DNA from: Caprella mutica | Taxonomy: Eukaryota > Arthropoda > Malacostraca > Amphipoda > Caprellidae | DNA: 64,000 nucleotides | Assembly: GCA_947561585.1 (NCBI GenBank) | Contig: CANNZV010001159.1 | Location: forward strand, 112,853 to 176,852 | Reading direction: 5' to 3' | In this document: piece by piece, positions 13,444-24,743 of the stretch | How the letters are laid out: each line of letters starts with the position of its first letter | Position numbering within the stretch: position 1 is the stretch's first letter | Made by a program: the position numbers and the translations under genes | The notes under the pieces: generated by a model | Told to the model about the DNA's origin: nothing | Database searches by the model: none | The model's input: only the letters and a program-made list of their open reading frames with translations

Positions 13444-16400
13444 TGGGTACGGTCAAGAGCCCCCCCTAGGTCATGAGCCCCCCTAGGTCATGAGCCCCCC
13501 TAGGTCATAAGCCCCCCCGGTCACGAGCCCCCCCCCCTCCATGTTTTTTAATCCTTATTTACCTAGTTAAACAAATGAAGAACTACTTAGATAGAAATAA
13601 CTGAGAGTTGCTAATGTAGTTTGTTGTATCCGCTAGATTGTTGTACTGCACACTTCATGATTGTTTAATGACCTGGTAGGGGGGTTTGGGAGGAACCTTT
13701 TTTAGGTTCCGAATCTTCGTCGATTTTGGGTTCCGAACCTCCGTATAGCGAACCCAATTTGCAAAAGTTTGGTCTGAACATTTGTTGCGAACCAAACATT
13801 TAGTCCGAACATTTGTAAGCTAACCTCTGATTTTTTAGGTATATATTTTATATCTAAAAATAAGAAAAACAAAAGTGAACTATAGTCTACACATTTACAT
13901 TCGCCCTTTTACTAACTTATGCTTCCAAGGCTATTAGGGCAATCTATATAAAAAAAAAAGTTTTTTCAACAAGATACTAACTATTTGTCAGAAACAAGTT
14001 ACAACCAGAAGGTTTCACTCTATGTTAAAAAACACATGTCTTATTTATAAACCTACGTTACTGTATTTTTACAAGTTGTTAGTTTTTGTACTAAACTAAT
14101 GTGTACCAAATTTCAAGTAAAAATATTGAATATATAAGGAGAAATAAATACATAGCTATATAAGAGATTGGCAACTGAGTGAGCTGAACTGTTATTGGAT
14201 AGAGTGTGAAACAATCATAGCTCGCGCATTTGTCTCAACTACATAAACCGTGGACATATTCGTGCATATTTGGTAACCAATCTGTATTTTTACGTTGCCA
14301 CACGTCACTAAAGTACAATTAATTCCATAATTTACGCTGATTTACCCCGATACGCAAATATTTAAGTTTTGAATTAAAAAATATAGTTGGTATTTATGTA
14401 TAGCAACAAAGTCAAGAAAGGCCAGTAAATTTGAAGAAATGACATGAAATATATAAAGTAATTTAAAAAATATATGCCTATAAAACATACGTAAAATTCA
14501 CTAGGGTTAATATAATAAATTTATAATAATAATTATACTGTGACTTCATATGACTACATTATAGAGGATTTGCACTGGTAGAACTGCTGTTTCATGAAAT
14601 ACAACTAATTTAGAGAATTTACTAAATGGGAATAAGAGATTCAAAGAAAACTTACGAATACTTGTGTAGACTAACCTAAATATGTTCACTATAGAGGTAA
14701 GTTCGCTATACCGGATTTTACTATTCAGCGTGATTCACTATACAGGAGTTCACTATAAGGGAGTTCCACTGTACTTACTCTACTTAATAAGTTAGTATCA
14801 TTGAGTATGACTGAATGAGCATTAAGTATATTTAAAGTTCCCCTCCAGTCTCCACTCCAATACGCAGTTTAAGTTGTTATTCTGAATTTTCTTCTGACCT
14901 CCGAATTTCATGCAAAGAAAAATTAAGACCAACTCTGTCGTCATAACAATGCAAGACAATGTATCCATATTAAAGTATCCAAGTATCTAATTAAATATGT
15001 TTTAAGCTTTTACTATTAGTTTTCTATTTTTCATTTATATTACAACATTTTTGATTAATTCTATCTAGAGAACTGATGATTTAAAAAAAAAAAAATCAAT
15101 TTGTTTGAATATGAAAGTACTATAAGATACCATATTATGGTATTCCTATACTCTATTTGCTTGCTTAACTTTTTCTTCTATTCAATATATTAGAAAGGTC
15201 AGACAGTGAAGATTTCTGTGATTATTACTCAAAGTTATTTATATTATAACTTATATACATATAATATTATAATACCTATATATAAATTATAAGCGATTCA
15301 ATTTTAAAGCGAATAGCCGAATAATTAATCTTAAATTATCTGATCAGCCAACCTACTTAGCCATCAAAAGTTAGCTCATTTGAGTCATTTCAATATATTT
15401 TCTTTTAAAAACCTTCATTTGATATTTAGTATTTCATACATTAGTAAAAGCAAAAGAAAAAATCTCATTCAAAATAAAAGTAACAAGCTAAGACAAGAAA
15501 CCAATTATATTTATAAGATGTTATTGTACGAAGCTTGGTGTGCGCAATTATTCTCTCACATATTTGATCTCGCTAAGCCGCTATAAGAGTTACAGTTAAC
15601 TGATTATAGTGAAATATTCACCCTTATATATGTAGTGAAAACCAATCTTGCATCTAATGCCTGGAAAGATCTCTGATATATTCCTAATATTATTATAGAT
15701 TTGAATGAATGCTCATAATATGAGTATATTACCATTTATCACCTTCGTTTTTTTTTAATCGTATGTATTTATGCGAAAAATTAAACGATTGAAAAGACAG
15801 CTTTAAAATCGGTCTTGAATTTAAGTTATTATTATTTTTCCATGAGGACTGGTTAGCCAACGGCTAAGTTACTAGGGTAGGGTGTTATGTCATGTTACCT
15901 AATATATACGTTTATAACCTTACCTATAGTTCTACATATTTCAAGCAATTTTAATTGAGATTTGAGGGAAATTAAACCGTTATTAAAGAATTAACTTGTT
16001 AAGATTATTATAAAACTTACCGCTATTCAAGAAAGGATGAATAACGTAATGGAAGAAGAGCGGGGAAAGTCGCATGTTCTTCGCTTAAGTGTTAAGCAGA
16101 AACCTATGTATATAATAGTAGCCGAGAGGTACGGTACATGTTCAGAACGTAAAATAATTAAATGAAGAGGTCAGTTTTCCCCGGGTACGGAGGTTCGGAC
16201 TTGAGAAAAAGACGTTCCGAACACTGAAGTCCGAACCGTTTTTGAATAGGTTCCGAATCCGAATGTCCGAACCCATTTTCCAGTCGGAACCGGTTCGCGA
16301 ATAAAGGTTCGCGAACATTCGTGCGGAACGCCCAGCTCTGCTAATCAGTAATGAACTACAAAAGTGTCAATAAGGATTAAATAATATAGGTAAATAAGGA

Positions 16401-16448
16401 TTCAAAAACAGGGGGGCTCATGACCGGGGGGGCTTATGACCTACACCC
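13444..16448. mobile_element. 3-kb TIR element with G/C-run subrepeats (element G)
   Basis: The left end holds several tandem copies of GGTCATGAGCCCCCC and the right end holds inverted copies of the same phrase, followed on both sides by TCCTTATTTACCTA inverted repeats. It is bracketed by ATTTCAAT (13436-13443 and 16449-16456), an 8-bp duplication. The LINE-B ORF1 frame continues across it when it is skipped. The 3-kb interior has no transposase that I recognise. Clusters of GGTTCCGAA/TTCGGAAC half-sites at 13690-13820 and 16185-16330 suggest another element nested inside. Confidence 0.75.
13690..16335. mobile_element. Possible nested element inside G, bounded by GTTCCGAA clusters
   Basis: Left: repeated GGTTCCGAA and GCGAACC/GTCCGAACA motifs at 13690-13820. 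Right: inverted GTTCGGAC, GGTTCGCGAA and GTTCCGAACC motifs at 16185-16330, ending CGCCCAGCTCTG, which resembles hAT termini when reversed. I did not find a clean matching left terminus or duplication. A Tigger/pogo-like end (TTCACTATA phrases, 14690-14775) also lies inside. No coding region was seen. Confidence 0.3.
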
Positions 16449-16548
16449 ATTTCAATATGTTCCATTTTTCCCCAGGAGACGAAAGTTTCATTAAAATTGG
16501 TCTAGGCTTATCATGCACCTCCTTTTTTTACCTAGGGTAACTTGGTAA

Positions 16549-16771
16549 ATGGTAAGTTCTTAATTATCAGTCAGGTCTGCATTTTCGGACATGTAAGAAA
16601 AAACGATATACTAATTATTATTTCTTTTTATTTTAATTGGTATCCATGATACCTGCAGGTATCACTGTATTATGGATACCAATTAAAATAAATAAGAAAT
16701 AATAATTAGTATATAATTTTTTCTTACATGTCCGAAAATGCAGACCTGACCAATAATTAAGAACTTACCAT
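16549..16771. mobile_element. Foldback hairpin element
   Basis: Two arms of about 107 bp are near-perfect inverted copies: the left begins ATGGTAAGTTCTTAATTA and the right ends with its reverse complement, with only a short loop around TGCAGG at about 16656. There is no coding capacity. It interrupts LINE-B ORF1. I could not identify a target duplication, so the transposon type is open. Confidence 0.8.
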
Positions 16772-16839
16772 ATTCTGAAAACTTTCTTAATTTTATAATC
16801 TTGATCTGATAATTTACACCATCATTATTCATATAAAAC

Positions 16840-16998
16840 CCATTTTACAGAATATGGGACATTTTTAACATTTTCTGTGCAAACAATCTTTAATTTTCTC
16901 CTATATTTACATAAATTTTATTGAGGTCTGAGAGACTGAAAACAGAAGCCAAAATAGAGCATTTTTTGGAGAACAGTTTACCAGTTCCTGCAGTCTGG
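16840..16998. mobile_element. CCAGTCTG-family TIR element, type D (D2)
   Basis: Opposite-orientation copy of D1: it shares the interior phrases for most of its length and ends GGAACTGG/CCAGTTCC plus CAGTCTGG. The left terminus is diverged (CCATTTTACAG). Flanks TATAAAAC (16832-16839) and TTTAGAAC (16999-17006) agree at 6 of 8, plausible for an old duplication. It sits in LINE-B ORF1. Confidence 0.7.
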
Positions 16999-17268
16999 TT
17001 TAGAACCGTTATACAAAAGCTTTCAAGCCTTTCATCATTTTGCCTATCTTTACCAACAACCTTCTGATATTCTGGAACATTAAACAATACCAGATTTCCT
17101 TCTCTCAATTTCCTCTCCTCTTTCATCCAATTTATTCAACATTTTTCTCATACTCTGTTTTACCTCATTCCAATTTCACCTTTCTTTACTTTACTTTACT
17201 GCCAGATTGAAGAGGATGTTGCAGCACGCTGCAGGGCCTCTTGGATCACGTTTACTTGTGTCTATGCT

Positions 17269-18098
17269 CTACAGGTCATCGAGTCTGCCAGTCTCTCTCA
17301 GGTGAGTTGACAGTGCTTTGATGATCTCCTTGTTTATATTATCAGGATAGTCCTCTTCTCCAAGAACAAGCTTCAATGTAAGGTCTCTTACTCTTCTGGT
17401 TAGTGTCACTATCTTTATGTAGAGGTGACCACGTTGCACTCTGTATTTGTTGCATTCCAGTAGAAAGTGTTCAATTGTCTCTTCTTCCATGCAGTGGCTG
17501 CACATTTCATCTGGATATATCCCGATTTTACACAAGTATTTGTTAAGGCCAGCATGGCCCATTCTGAGTCTGAAGATGGCTGTGTCTGTCTTACGGTTTC
17601 CTGTCTTGACAGGTGGCTGAAGTGTTAAATTATCTTTAATTTGTTTGAGGAAGAGACCCTTTTGTTCTTGAATGCAGGCTTGTGACCAATATGTGTTCCA
17701 GAAATTCTTGTGGTTTTGTTTCAATATGTTAAGAAGGTCTTCTTTATGTAATAGGTACATAGTTGATTTGTCATTTTCATGTCTTTTTTTTGCAGTCATG
17801 TCAGCTATTATTACATTTCCTTTTATACCCACATGAGCTTTGACCCAATGTAGTAGAATGTTTCTATGTTTACAAAGTCTGTACATCAACTGTTTTCTTT
17901 TATGACCAGGTACGTTTTGTTGTTGTTTTCTATCAGTTGAAGAGCGGCAATGGAGTCTGAGAAGATGATACAATTTCCTTGTATGTTAGTTTCAACATAT
18001 TCTAAACTTTTATGCATTGCAAATAGTTCTATTCCTAGGATAGAATGTTGTGGGTTGAGTTTCCACGAAACAGCTTTGTTTTCACTTGGTATATACAT
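17269..18098 (-). pseudogene. LINE-A ORF2: RNase H domain and CCHC-like C-terminus
   Basis: Two overlapping frames carry RNase H blocks in order: GIELFAMHKSLEYVE (catalytic Glu region), CIIFSDSIAALQLI (catalytic Asp) and then LHWVKAHVGIKGN with a following ADMTAKK (the His/Asp end). Downstream, about 17530-17440, CSHCMEEETIEHFLLEC is the zinc-like C-terminal motif found in many LINE ORF2 proteins. The domain would degrade the RNA of the RNA:DNA hybrid. Frameshifts near 18040-18100 and 17890-17970 break continuity with the RT. Confidence 0.85.
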
Positions 18099-20348
18099 GC
18101 CAGCAGCAGCTGAGGGGGAATCTTGTGTTTTCTTTGAACCGTCTGAATATATTCATGTGAAATTTTTGTAATGAAGTTCAATGTATTTATTGAAATCCTC
18201 ATCATTGTGATATGAGTAGGTAGATCCGTGACGATATTGTCTGTCAAAGACTCCCACTGCGGTATACTTGACAGTATAGGTACACTTTGTCTGCTAAGAT
18301 TAACTATAGAATATCTGTTTAGGAGTATCCTTTGCTTCTCTATGTCTAAACTATTGAGGACAGTTTCAGATGTTTCCTTTTCAGATGGCTTAAAATGAAG
18401 TTTTATCAGTGATTTGGCTACTAGGTAATCAAAATTTATCTTCAGTGGGGCAATGTTGGTTTCAGCTTGGAGTGATAAGATAGGGGTAGAGCGTCTAGCT
18501 CCTAAGATGAGTCTCAAACAACAGTTTTCTACTGTCTGGATCTTCTTGATGTTGGTGTCACAAGCAGATGAGTACGCAACAGCACCATAGTTTATTTTGG
18601 ATCTTATGTAAGCAACATAGACAGTTCTAAGAATGTCATGTGATGCACCGTGTCTTGATGAAGCAAGGGCTTTAATTATATCAGCACGTCTAGTGCAGTC
18701 TTCTACAAGGTTGTTGACATGTGCTTTCCACTTGAGTAAAGGGGCATCAAAAATAATTCCAAGAAGTCTCTGCTCACTGACATTCTCAATTGGATCATCA
18801 TTAATGGTTAGATATGGTGTGTACAGTTTTCTTTTTTTTGAGAAAATTTGCATTTTTGTCTTGGCTGTGCTCAACTCAAATCCCCAAGTGTTGAACCAGT
18901 CTGAGAGCTTGGTGAGATGTTCCTGTAGTTGATGTTCCAGTCTTTCTCCATCATCTTCAGTTATTGCAATGGTGATATCATCAGCAAAGATATAGGTGTT
19001 CACATCATCATCAGTTGGTGTGTCATGCATCATTATATTGAATAATAATGGACTGAGTACTCCACCCTGAGGTACACCAGATTCAACATTTAATTCCTCA
19101 GAAACTGTCCCATGTAAAACCACTGACTGAGTTCTGTTCAGCAAGTAGCTAGCCAGCCATCTCAGTAATGCTCCATCAATGTTTAGTTTTGCCAGTTTGT
19201 ACAGTAGGCCCTGCCTCCAAACTCTATCGAAGGTTCCCTTCAAATCTAGGTAGATCACTCCACAACATTTTGAAGCTGCAATTGACTTCACAATCTTGTC
19301 TTTAAGGTTCAGTATCACATCCTCTGTTCCTTGTCCAGGACAGAAACCATACTGAGCAGAGTTGAGTAGATTGTTTTTTTTTAAGTAATATTCGACGTTT
19401 CTTGACTATTCTCTCTAATAATTTCCCAAGGCATGGCAATAAAGTTATTGGTCGGTAAGATGAACCTAATTCTCTAGGTTTATGTTTCTTCAATATTAGC
19501 GTCACATGGCCAAATTTCCATGAAGATGGAAACGAACCAGTCTTGATACTCTGGTTGAATAGTGACAGTAATTCCGATTTGTAATTTTGATGACATTCTT
19601 TTATCATTCTGTTAGTAATTTTGTCATGTCCTGCAGAAGTATTTTTGAGTTCTTGTAGACACATGAGTAGTTCTGTTTCATTTATTATGTTGTCTTCTCT
19701 TTGGTAGTGGTCTGCAATCATCGACTTCATATGTTCTTGAAGTGTTTTTGATTCTTGTTGTTCTGTTAGTAGTTTATTCATATGTTCTGCTTTTTCAATT
19801 GGACTCAAAATAGGTGCCCCATCAATTTCAAGGGGATAGGTTTGGGGGGTGCAGCTGGACTTGAAGGCTTTTACTTTGTTCCAAAATTTGCCTATAGGAG
19901 TATCATGTGTGAGACTTGATGCAAACTCTTCCATATATTTCTGGTTGCTTTTCTTAACTGTATTTCTTGCTATTGCATTAAGTCTTTTGTAATTTATAAT
20001 GTTTTCCATTGTTGGATGGGATTGCATTGTCTTGTGGGCTTTTCTCCTATCGTTTACTGTAGTTTTGCACTCCTCTGTCCACCAAGGGGCCTTTCTCCTT
20101 CTCCTCACTGCTGCTGTAGGTGGACCAAAGCACTCAGTTGCACTTTGTGTGATACGGTTAGTTAAATCTATAGCTAGTGTATTTATATCAGTAGGTTGCT
20201 GGCATGTGGAAGGAATATGATGCATACTAAATTCTTTGAATTTAGTTTCTGTAACATTGAATCTGGGAATATTTACCCATGGATGTTTAATGTGTTGCAT
20301 TTCTATTATAATTTCCATAAGTATGTGATCACTTCCCACATCTACCAA
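18035..20348 (-). pseudogene. LINE-A ORF2: reverse transcriptase domain
   Basis: Two long frames, 20348-19302 and 19318-18035, overlap with a frameshift near 19310-19385. Recognisable RT blocks in order are YRPITLLPCLGKLLERIV, VIYLDLKGTFDRVW (motif A), GVPQGGVLSPLLFNI (motif B), YIFADDITIAI (catalytic FADD) and a KYLG-like RLLGIIFD. The upstream half carries the CCHC-free linker with paired Trp residues (APWWTEEC) typical of I/jockey-type ORF2. One shift and the nearby breaks make it non-functional, yet divergence is modest. Confidence 0.9.
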
Positions 20349-20963
20349 TGGAGGTCAGCCCAGAGATACCAGGAGTGGTTAAGCAAAGATCAAGGCAGGA
20401 TTTCTTACCATTTTTCTGTCAATGTAGGTAGTCATGTCAATTGGATTAATTAGGCATATGTTGGTGTCTTGTAGGATTTTTTCTATAGCGATTCCAGTTG
20501 GATTAGTTCTTCTGCAAGTTGAGTCCAATAAAGGGGTGTGAGCATTGAAGTCACCTGTGATTAAGAAGTTGTGCTCTAACTGGGAAGTATAAATAATGCA
20601 GCATTTCTTCTACAGTCAAGTTCTTATTTGGATTATAGAGATTAATTATGATTAATGGGTTTGAGTTGTGCAGTGTTGGTTTAATCACCTGTATCTCAAT
20701 GACACCACTTGTATAGGGTATCAATTGCATGTTTTGGTATTGAACATTTTTGTGGATTAAAAGGCACAAGTGGCTCTGTGTTTCCATTCAGCTAAATAAT
20801 CAGGAAATTTTGGAATGTATTTGTCTTTTATCCATGTTTCAGATAAACATATTAGATCAGGAGCGTGCTGCTGCAAAACTTGTTTTATTTCAGAGAGTTT
20901 ATTGTAAATACTATTGCAATTTAATTGTAATATTTTCATGTTATCATGGTTTTGAGAATTCAT
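20349..20963 (-). pseudogene. LINE-A ORF2: endonuclease domain (N-terminus)
   Basis: The ORF2 start codon at 20963 overlaps the ORF1 stop as ATGA. The first residues carry the apurinic-type endonuclease blocks ILQLNCNSIYNKLSEI and DLICLSETWIKD (the catalytic SET box). The next segment (20787-20551, other frame) holds IINLYNPNKN, and about 20570-20530 reads as the GDFNAH-type box. SDHI lies at about 20335. The domain makes the target nick. At least two frameshifts are present. Confidence 0.8.
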
Positions 20964-21713
20964 TGGGATTTAGAATTGTCATGGTTGTTTTTCTTTTTTC
21001 TTTTACTTCTTCTTGATTTGGGAATAGAGTTGTTATCTGTTTTTTTCCTAACTGTCTTTTCAAGTTTTCCATATTTCCTCTCCATCATGGACTCATGGTC
21101 ACTGTCTTGGAATGCATTATTGCTCAAAACATCTTCTTCATCAGTTGTAGTCTTTTCAGTGTATTGGACTTTCTTCCTTTTCCTTCTTTGTTTCAAATTA
21201 ACGTTTTCATCCAATGTTGCTTCATCATTGCTGACAGATAGATCTACTCCGAAGTTCTGCTTCATAGCTTTGTCAGCTAGAGAAATGCGAGATTGTTGAT
21301 TATCTGATTTGTCTCTTGTAGTTGGTAAACTCAGAGCCAAGATGTCTAGTATCATGTTCCTCAGTTTGGTGAAGAATTTTTCATCATTTTGATATCTTCC
21401 AGCTGGGCCAGTATCTTCTTCTTTTTCAGTTTGTGTGGAGATGGTTCTATAGCTCTTCTTTGGTTGCTGACTTACATATGTATGCTCTGTCCTAAAACTT
21501 GTTCCGTGGGCTGCTGCTTTCTCAGCATAATTAGGGAGAGGAAACTTTGAAGCATGTGCTGTCAGTGTTGGGTATTCTCTTATGTTTATTATTGTATTTT
21601 CTCTATGACCCAAAGTACCACCACCAGTCACGACATTTCTGGCTGTCATGTAGTCTACCCTTTTTTCTGCCATCACTTTATCAATTTCCCTAGCTGTTGT
21701 AAGGGAAGGACAT
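20960..21713 (-). pseudogene. LINE-A ORF1, C-terminal part
   Basis: An open frame continues from the BEL-1 insertion point to the stop at 20960. It lacks a recognised fold. It is polar, with a strongly basic tail (RRSKRKKKN) near the end that could bind nucleic acid or act in nuclear import. The frame is continuous with the zinc-knuckle half at 32206-32005 when BEL-1 and one GACAT copy are skipped. The last codon overlaps the ORF2 start. Confidence 0.75.
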
Positions 21714-22368
21714 TGTCATGTCTATGAATAAAAAATTTTAGACCATTTTTTTAGGGTAACTTTTATTGTTTAGGTAGCGAGTTTTTATTTTAGCCAGTCA
21801 TTAAAGTTTTACCTGTGATCTCATTTTAAATCAATTAGTTTCTCTTTTATTTCTCAAACGATTGCTCTTAACACTGGTAAGAATCTGTGAGATTATTTTT
21901 ATTCCCATTTTAGATTTTATAGAACTGTATTAGGTAGCCATTAATTTTTATCTGATCTTTTAACCCTTTGCCTTATTTTATTCTTTTAAATAGTTAATAT
22001 GAGGTTCTTTTCAATAGCTTATGTGATATGCTTTTAAAGTTTCAAATAGTTTACAATATTCATTATTTTTCATTTTTTACATTCATGCCATAATTTTTAT
22101 CTAGTCAATATTTTAATCTAGGTATGCCAAGTTTTCATGCATGGCAAAATATTCGCCATTTTTTGCCAATCGTTTTTAACTTTTAATTTTGTCTTATCTT
22201 GTTGATTTTTGAACCTTTAGTAATTTTAGTATTTTATTGTTCTTTCTAGATTAATAAAAAGGTGGCCACATATTGCATCTATGGAATGGCTGCTGGAACT
22301 TGTGGGGATTTTGTAACTGAGAATATATAACAGTGCATCATTATTTTGTTTTCATGGTCCCCACGACA
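21714..22368 (+). repeat. BEL-1 5' LTR
   Basis: Begins TGTCATG and ends CCACGACA. It matches the 3' LTR at 31348-32004 over its whole length with few substitutions. It is AT-rich with long T runs. I did not identify a clear TATA or polyadenylation signal assignment. Confidence 0.93.
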
Positions 22369-22673
22369 TTAATCAGTGGTGCTCTGTTTTTGGAAATAAC
22401 ATTAACTTGCTCAGTTTGGGAAATTGTGGACTAGAATTTGTGCAATTATTCCTGTCATAAGTGAATTTGTGCTAGCTAAACCACAGTGCATTTGGTGGTA
22501 CTGGTACCTACCTGATCCTCAGTGAATTTGATAATTCTTATACAAAGTGAATTTATGCTTGGCCCACAGTGAATTTAGTGGTACCTGATCCACAGTTAAT
22601 TTATTGGTTCTAATCCAAGGTGAATTTGTGCCATCTTTAAATCATTGAAATTGGATTTGTTATTTGACATAAA
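22369..22673 (+). repeat. BEL-1 leader with degenerate CAGTGAATTT repeats
   Basis: Between the 5' LTR and the first gag ATG, the phrase CAGTGAATTT or AGTGAATTTGTG recurs at least six times (about 22455-22635), often with GGTACCTGATCC. This is an imperfect tandem repeat in the untranslated leader, a place where packaging signals are often found. The primer binding site should start just after 22368, but I could not match it to a named tRNA. Confidence 0.6.
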
Positions 22674-23157
22674 ATGGAGATGTCTTCCAATGCTACACGC
22701 CGCAAGGTGGCAACATCCATGAAGGTTCTTGAAGCTCAACAAGAGTTTGCTTACTCAAAGATTAGTGTTCTTCTTGCAACTGATGATTATGCGGATTCCT
22801 CTGCTGAGGACTGTATGGACCTGATACAGAGGGCAAAAACTGCTCATCTGGAGTATGACCTTATTAGTAAGACGCTTATCAAGAGATCTCTGTTGGTTGG
22901 TGCTGTCAGCAGATCTGCAGAAGTTCGGAGAGAACGTGGGGATACTCGTGAGTCCTGCCACAAATTTATTTACATCCTTAGGTGCCGTGTTAGACAGTCC
23001 TCCAACATCGATCTGCATAGTGTCAGCTCTCAGAAGAGCGATAGGGTGCAGAGCTATGTTGATGCTATCTCTGATGGTCAGGACTCCAACAGTGATATTG
23101 ATGGTCATACTAATGAAAGTATAATAGGTGTTATTGCTGATTCTCCTCTACCTTCTA

Positions 23158-24718
23158 AACTGCGTTCATCGCTTTATTGCAGATCACTATTTTGTGAATA
23201 ATTTCAATAATATTGATCGCACAGTAGTGAAACTTTGGTCACTGGAAGATTGCTTCTATGTTAGTATCTTGCTGAAATATTTTTTGAATCCATGAGAAAA
23301 TTGGAAAGTTATGAACGTTTATATATTTTGAAGGGATTTTAACTGTCCATCGCTTTATTGCAGCTCTGTGAAAAAGCCAAAAAATGGGCGATTAACTTTT
23401 ACCGAGAGGGTAAAAATTGTAGCAGGTCCTGCAGAAGGGAGGACTCTTCTATATTTAGCTTTATAACTTGGAAGGGATAAGAGAACAATAGTTTATTTTG
23501 TGGAAAATCCCGACACAAACCCAAGGAGAGATGAGGGTAAGAGAAAAAGAATTTCCCCTCGAAATATGCGAAAAATACGCAGGCAGGTCATAAGGCAGCT
23601 AAATGATACTAGTGCCTCCATTTTTGACAAGGCTGTCATTGGTTTTACGTCAAAACAGTCCTGATGTAATGTCTCAAATGAAACGGTCAGAAATGTTCAA
23701 TGGGGCTTAAGACCAGAGAACAGGGCAATCAAGTCATGTAAGTCTCTCACTTGATGCCCAGAGATGTGAGGAAAGAAGTTGTAACCCTTCAAGCATGAGA
23801 TTTTTCGAAGTAATACAAGAAAATCATCTTTTGCCAACGAGGTAATTGCAAACTATTAGGCCAAGGGAACAAGTACTCAACAAAAGAGGCAATGTAGGAT
23901 TGTATTGTTAGGTTTACACCCTCTGGTACTCGGAGAGGGCCAATTAACGTTTCAACAATGATGCCCGCTTAAAACATAAAGCCACAGCCTCCTTGTTGAC
24001 GACGAAACCAGTGTGGATAAACAGCTCCAGTAGGATCCAAACTTTAACCCATCCATCCAGACAATCAAGTGTGGCTCTTTCCTCATCTGTTAAAAGAACA
24101 AGTAGGAAGTTTGTTTTCATGTAATTCTGTGTACATCTAATGCCTTTTTCATTTTGGGTCTTGTCCATAGGAGGCCTGGAAATGGGCTCCAAGTTCCTTG
24201 TCGTCTCATTTAAGACACTGTTTGGACGAATAACCAATGACAGCCTTGTCGAAAATTGAGGCACTAGTGTTATTTGGCTGCCTTATAACCTGCCTGGGAA
24301 GTTTTTGCATATTTCGAGGGGAAAAAGCTTCTCCTCGTACCCTCATCTCTCCTTGGGTTGGTGTCGGGATTTTCCACAATAGAAGCTATGTTTATCTTAT
24401 CCCTCCCAAATTCATTAGCTAAATATAGAAGAGTCATCCCTTCTGCAGGACCTGTTACAATTTTAACCCTCTCGGTAGAAGTTAATCACCCATTTTTTGG
24501 CCTTTTCACAGAGCTGCAATAAAGCGATGGACAGTTAAAATGTCTTTAAATACATAAACATTCATAACTCTCCAATTTTCTCATGGATTCAAAAAATATT
24601 TCAGCAAGATACTAACATAGAAGCAATCTTCCAGTGACCAAAGTTTCAAAACTGTACGATCAATATTATTGAAATTATTCACAAAATAGTGATCTGAAAT
24701 AAAGCGATGGACGCAGTT
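23158..24718. mobile_element. Tc1/mariner-type foldback element inside BEL-1 gag
   Basis: Starts AACTGCGTTCATCGCTTTAT, and its other end is the inverse with few changes. TA flanks it on both sides (23156-23157 and 24719-24720). The arms stay similar for about 500 bp, so they are an inverted duplication of one transposon's left part. The gag frame is the same on both sides once 1563 bp are skipped. The central minus-strand remnant is a transposase. Insertion is recent relative to BEL-1, since the arms are well preserved. Confidence 0.88.
23944..24264 (-). pseudogene. Tc1/mariner transposase remnant
   Basis: The minus-strand reading includes LLTDEERATLDCLDGW and, after a frameshift, residues resembling the RRQQGG.GFMFWAGI block of Tc1/mariner transposases (DDE catalytic domain). 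An N-terminal helix-turn-helix-like piece (NMRKIRRQVIRQLND) is visible on the plus strand at about 23560-23610 and, inverted, in the right arm. It is truncated and frameshifted, with no intact enzyme. Confidence 0.65.
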
Positions 24719-24743
24719 TAGTGGAGTTACAACCTTACCCTAT

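Larger units (their letters stand above)
5633..17173 (-). mobile_element. LINE-B: old non-LTR retrotransposon, 3' and central part
   Basis: Read on the minus strand, scattered pieces line up in the order of a LINE: ORF1 coiled coil and RNA-binding motif (17173-16450, 13443-13309), endonuclease (about 12700-10340), a linker, reverse transcriptase (about 9500-7700), a post-RT region (7330-6600) and a 3' untranslated part to about 5640. It is split by at least ten later insertions, each annotated separately. Its frame has many stops and shifts, so it is dead. The 5' remainder is beyond LINE-A at 44870 and above. The exact LINE clade is not resolved: ORF1 looks L1/CR1-like. Confidence 0.75.
16449..17173 (-). 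pseudogene. LINE-B ORF1, central part (split by a hairpin element and D2)
   Basis: On the minus strand 17173-17080 encodes a coiled-coil-like stretch (NEVKQSMRKMLNKLDERG) and then, in a shifted frame, NLVLFNVPEY, the RNP-like motif of L1-type ORF1 proteins. The part after D2 and the hairpin element continues with residues leading into the WNILKYAKNLK box. The protein would coat LINE RNA. A frameshift near 17115 and the insertions disable it. The 5' end of this piece is the LINE-A insertion point. Confidence 0.65.

Noticed and set aside
14674..14775. Tigger/pogo element end (TTCACTATA phrases ending GTTCCACTGTA)
   Set aside because: It resembles a pogo-type terminus, but no matching left end or transposase was found. 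It is mentioned only within element G.
20946..21299. Plus-strand hydrophobic 117-codon frame
   Set aside because: It is the antisense of the LINE-A ORF1 basic tail.
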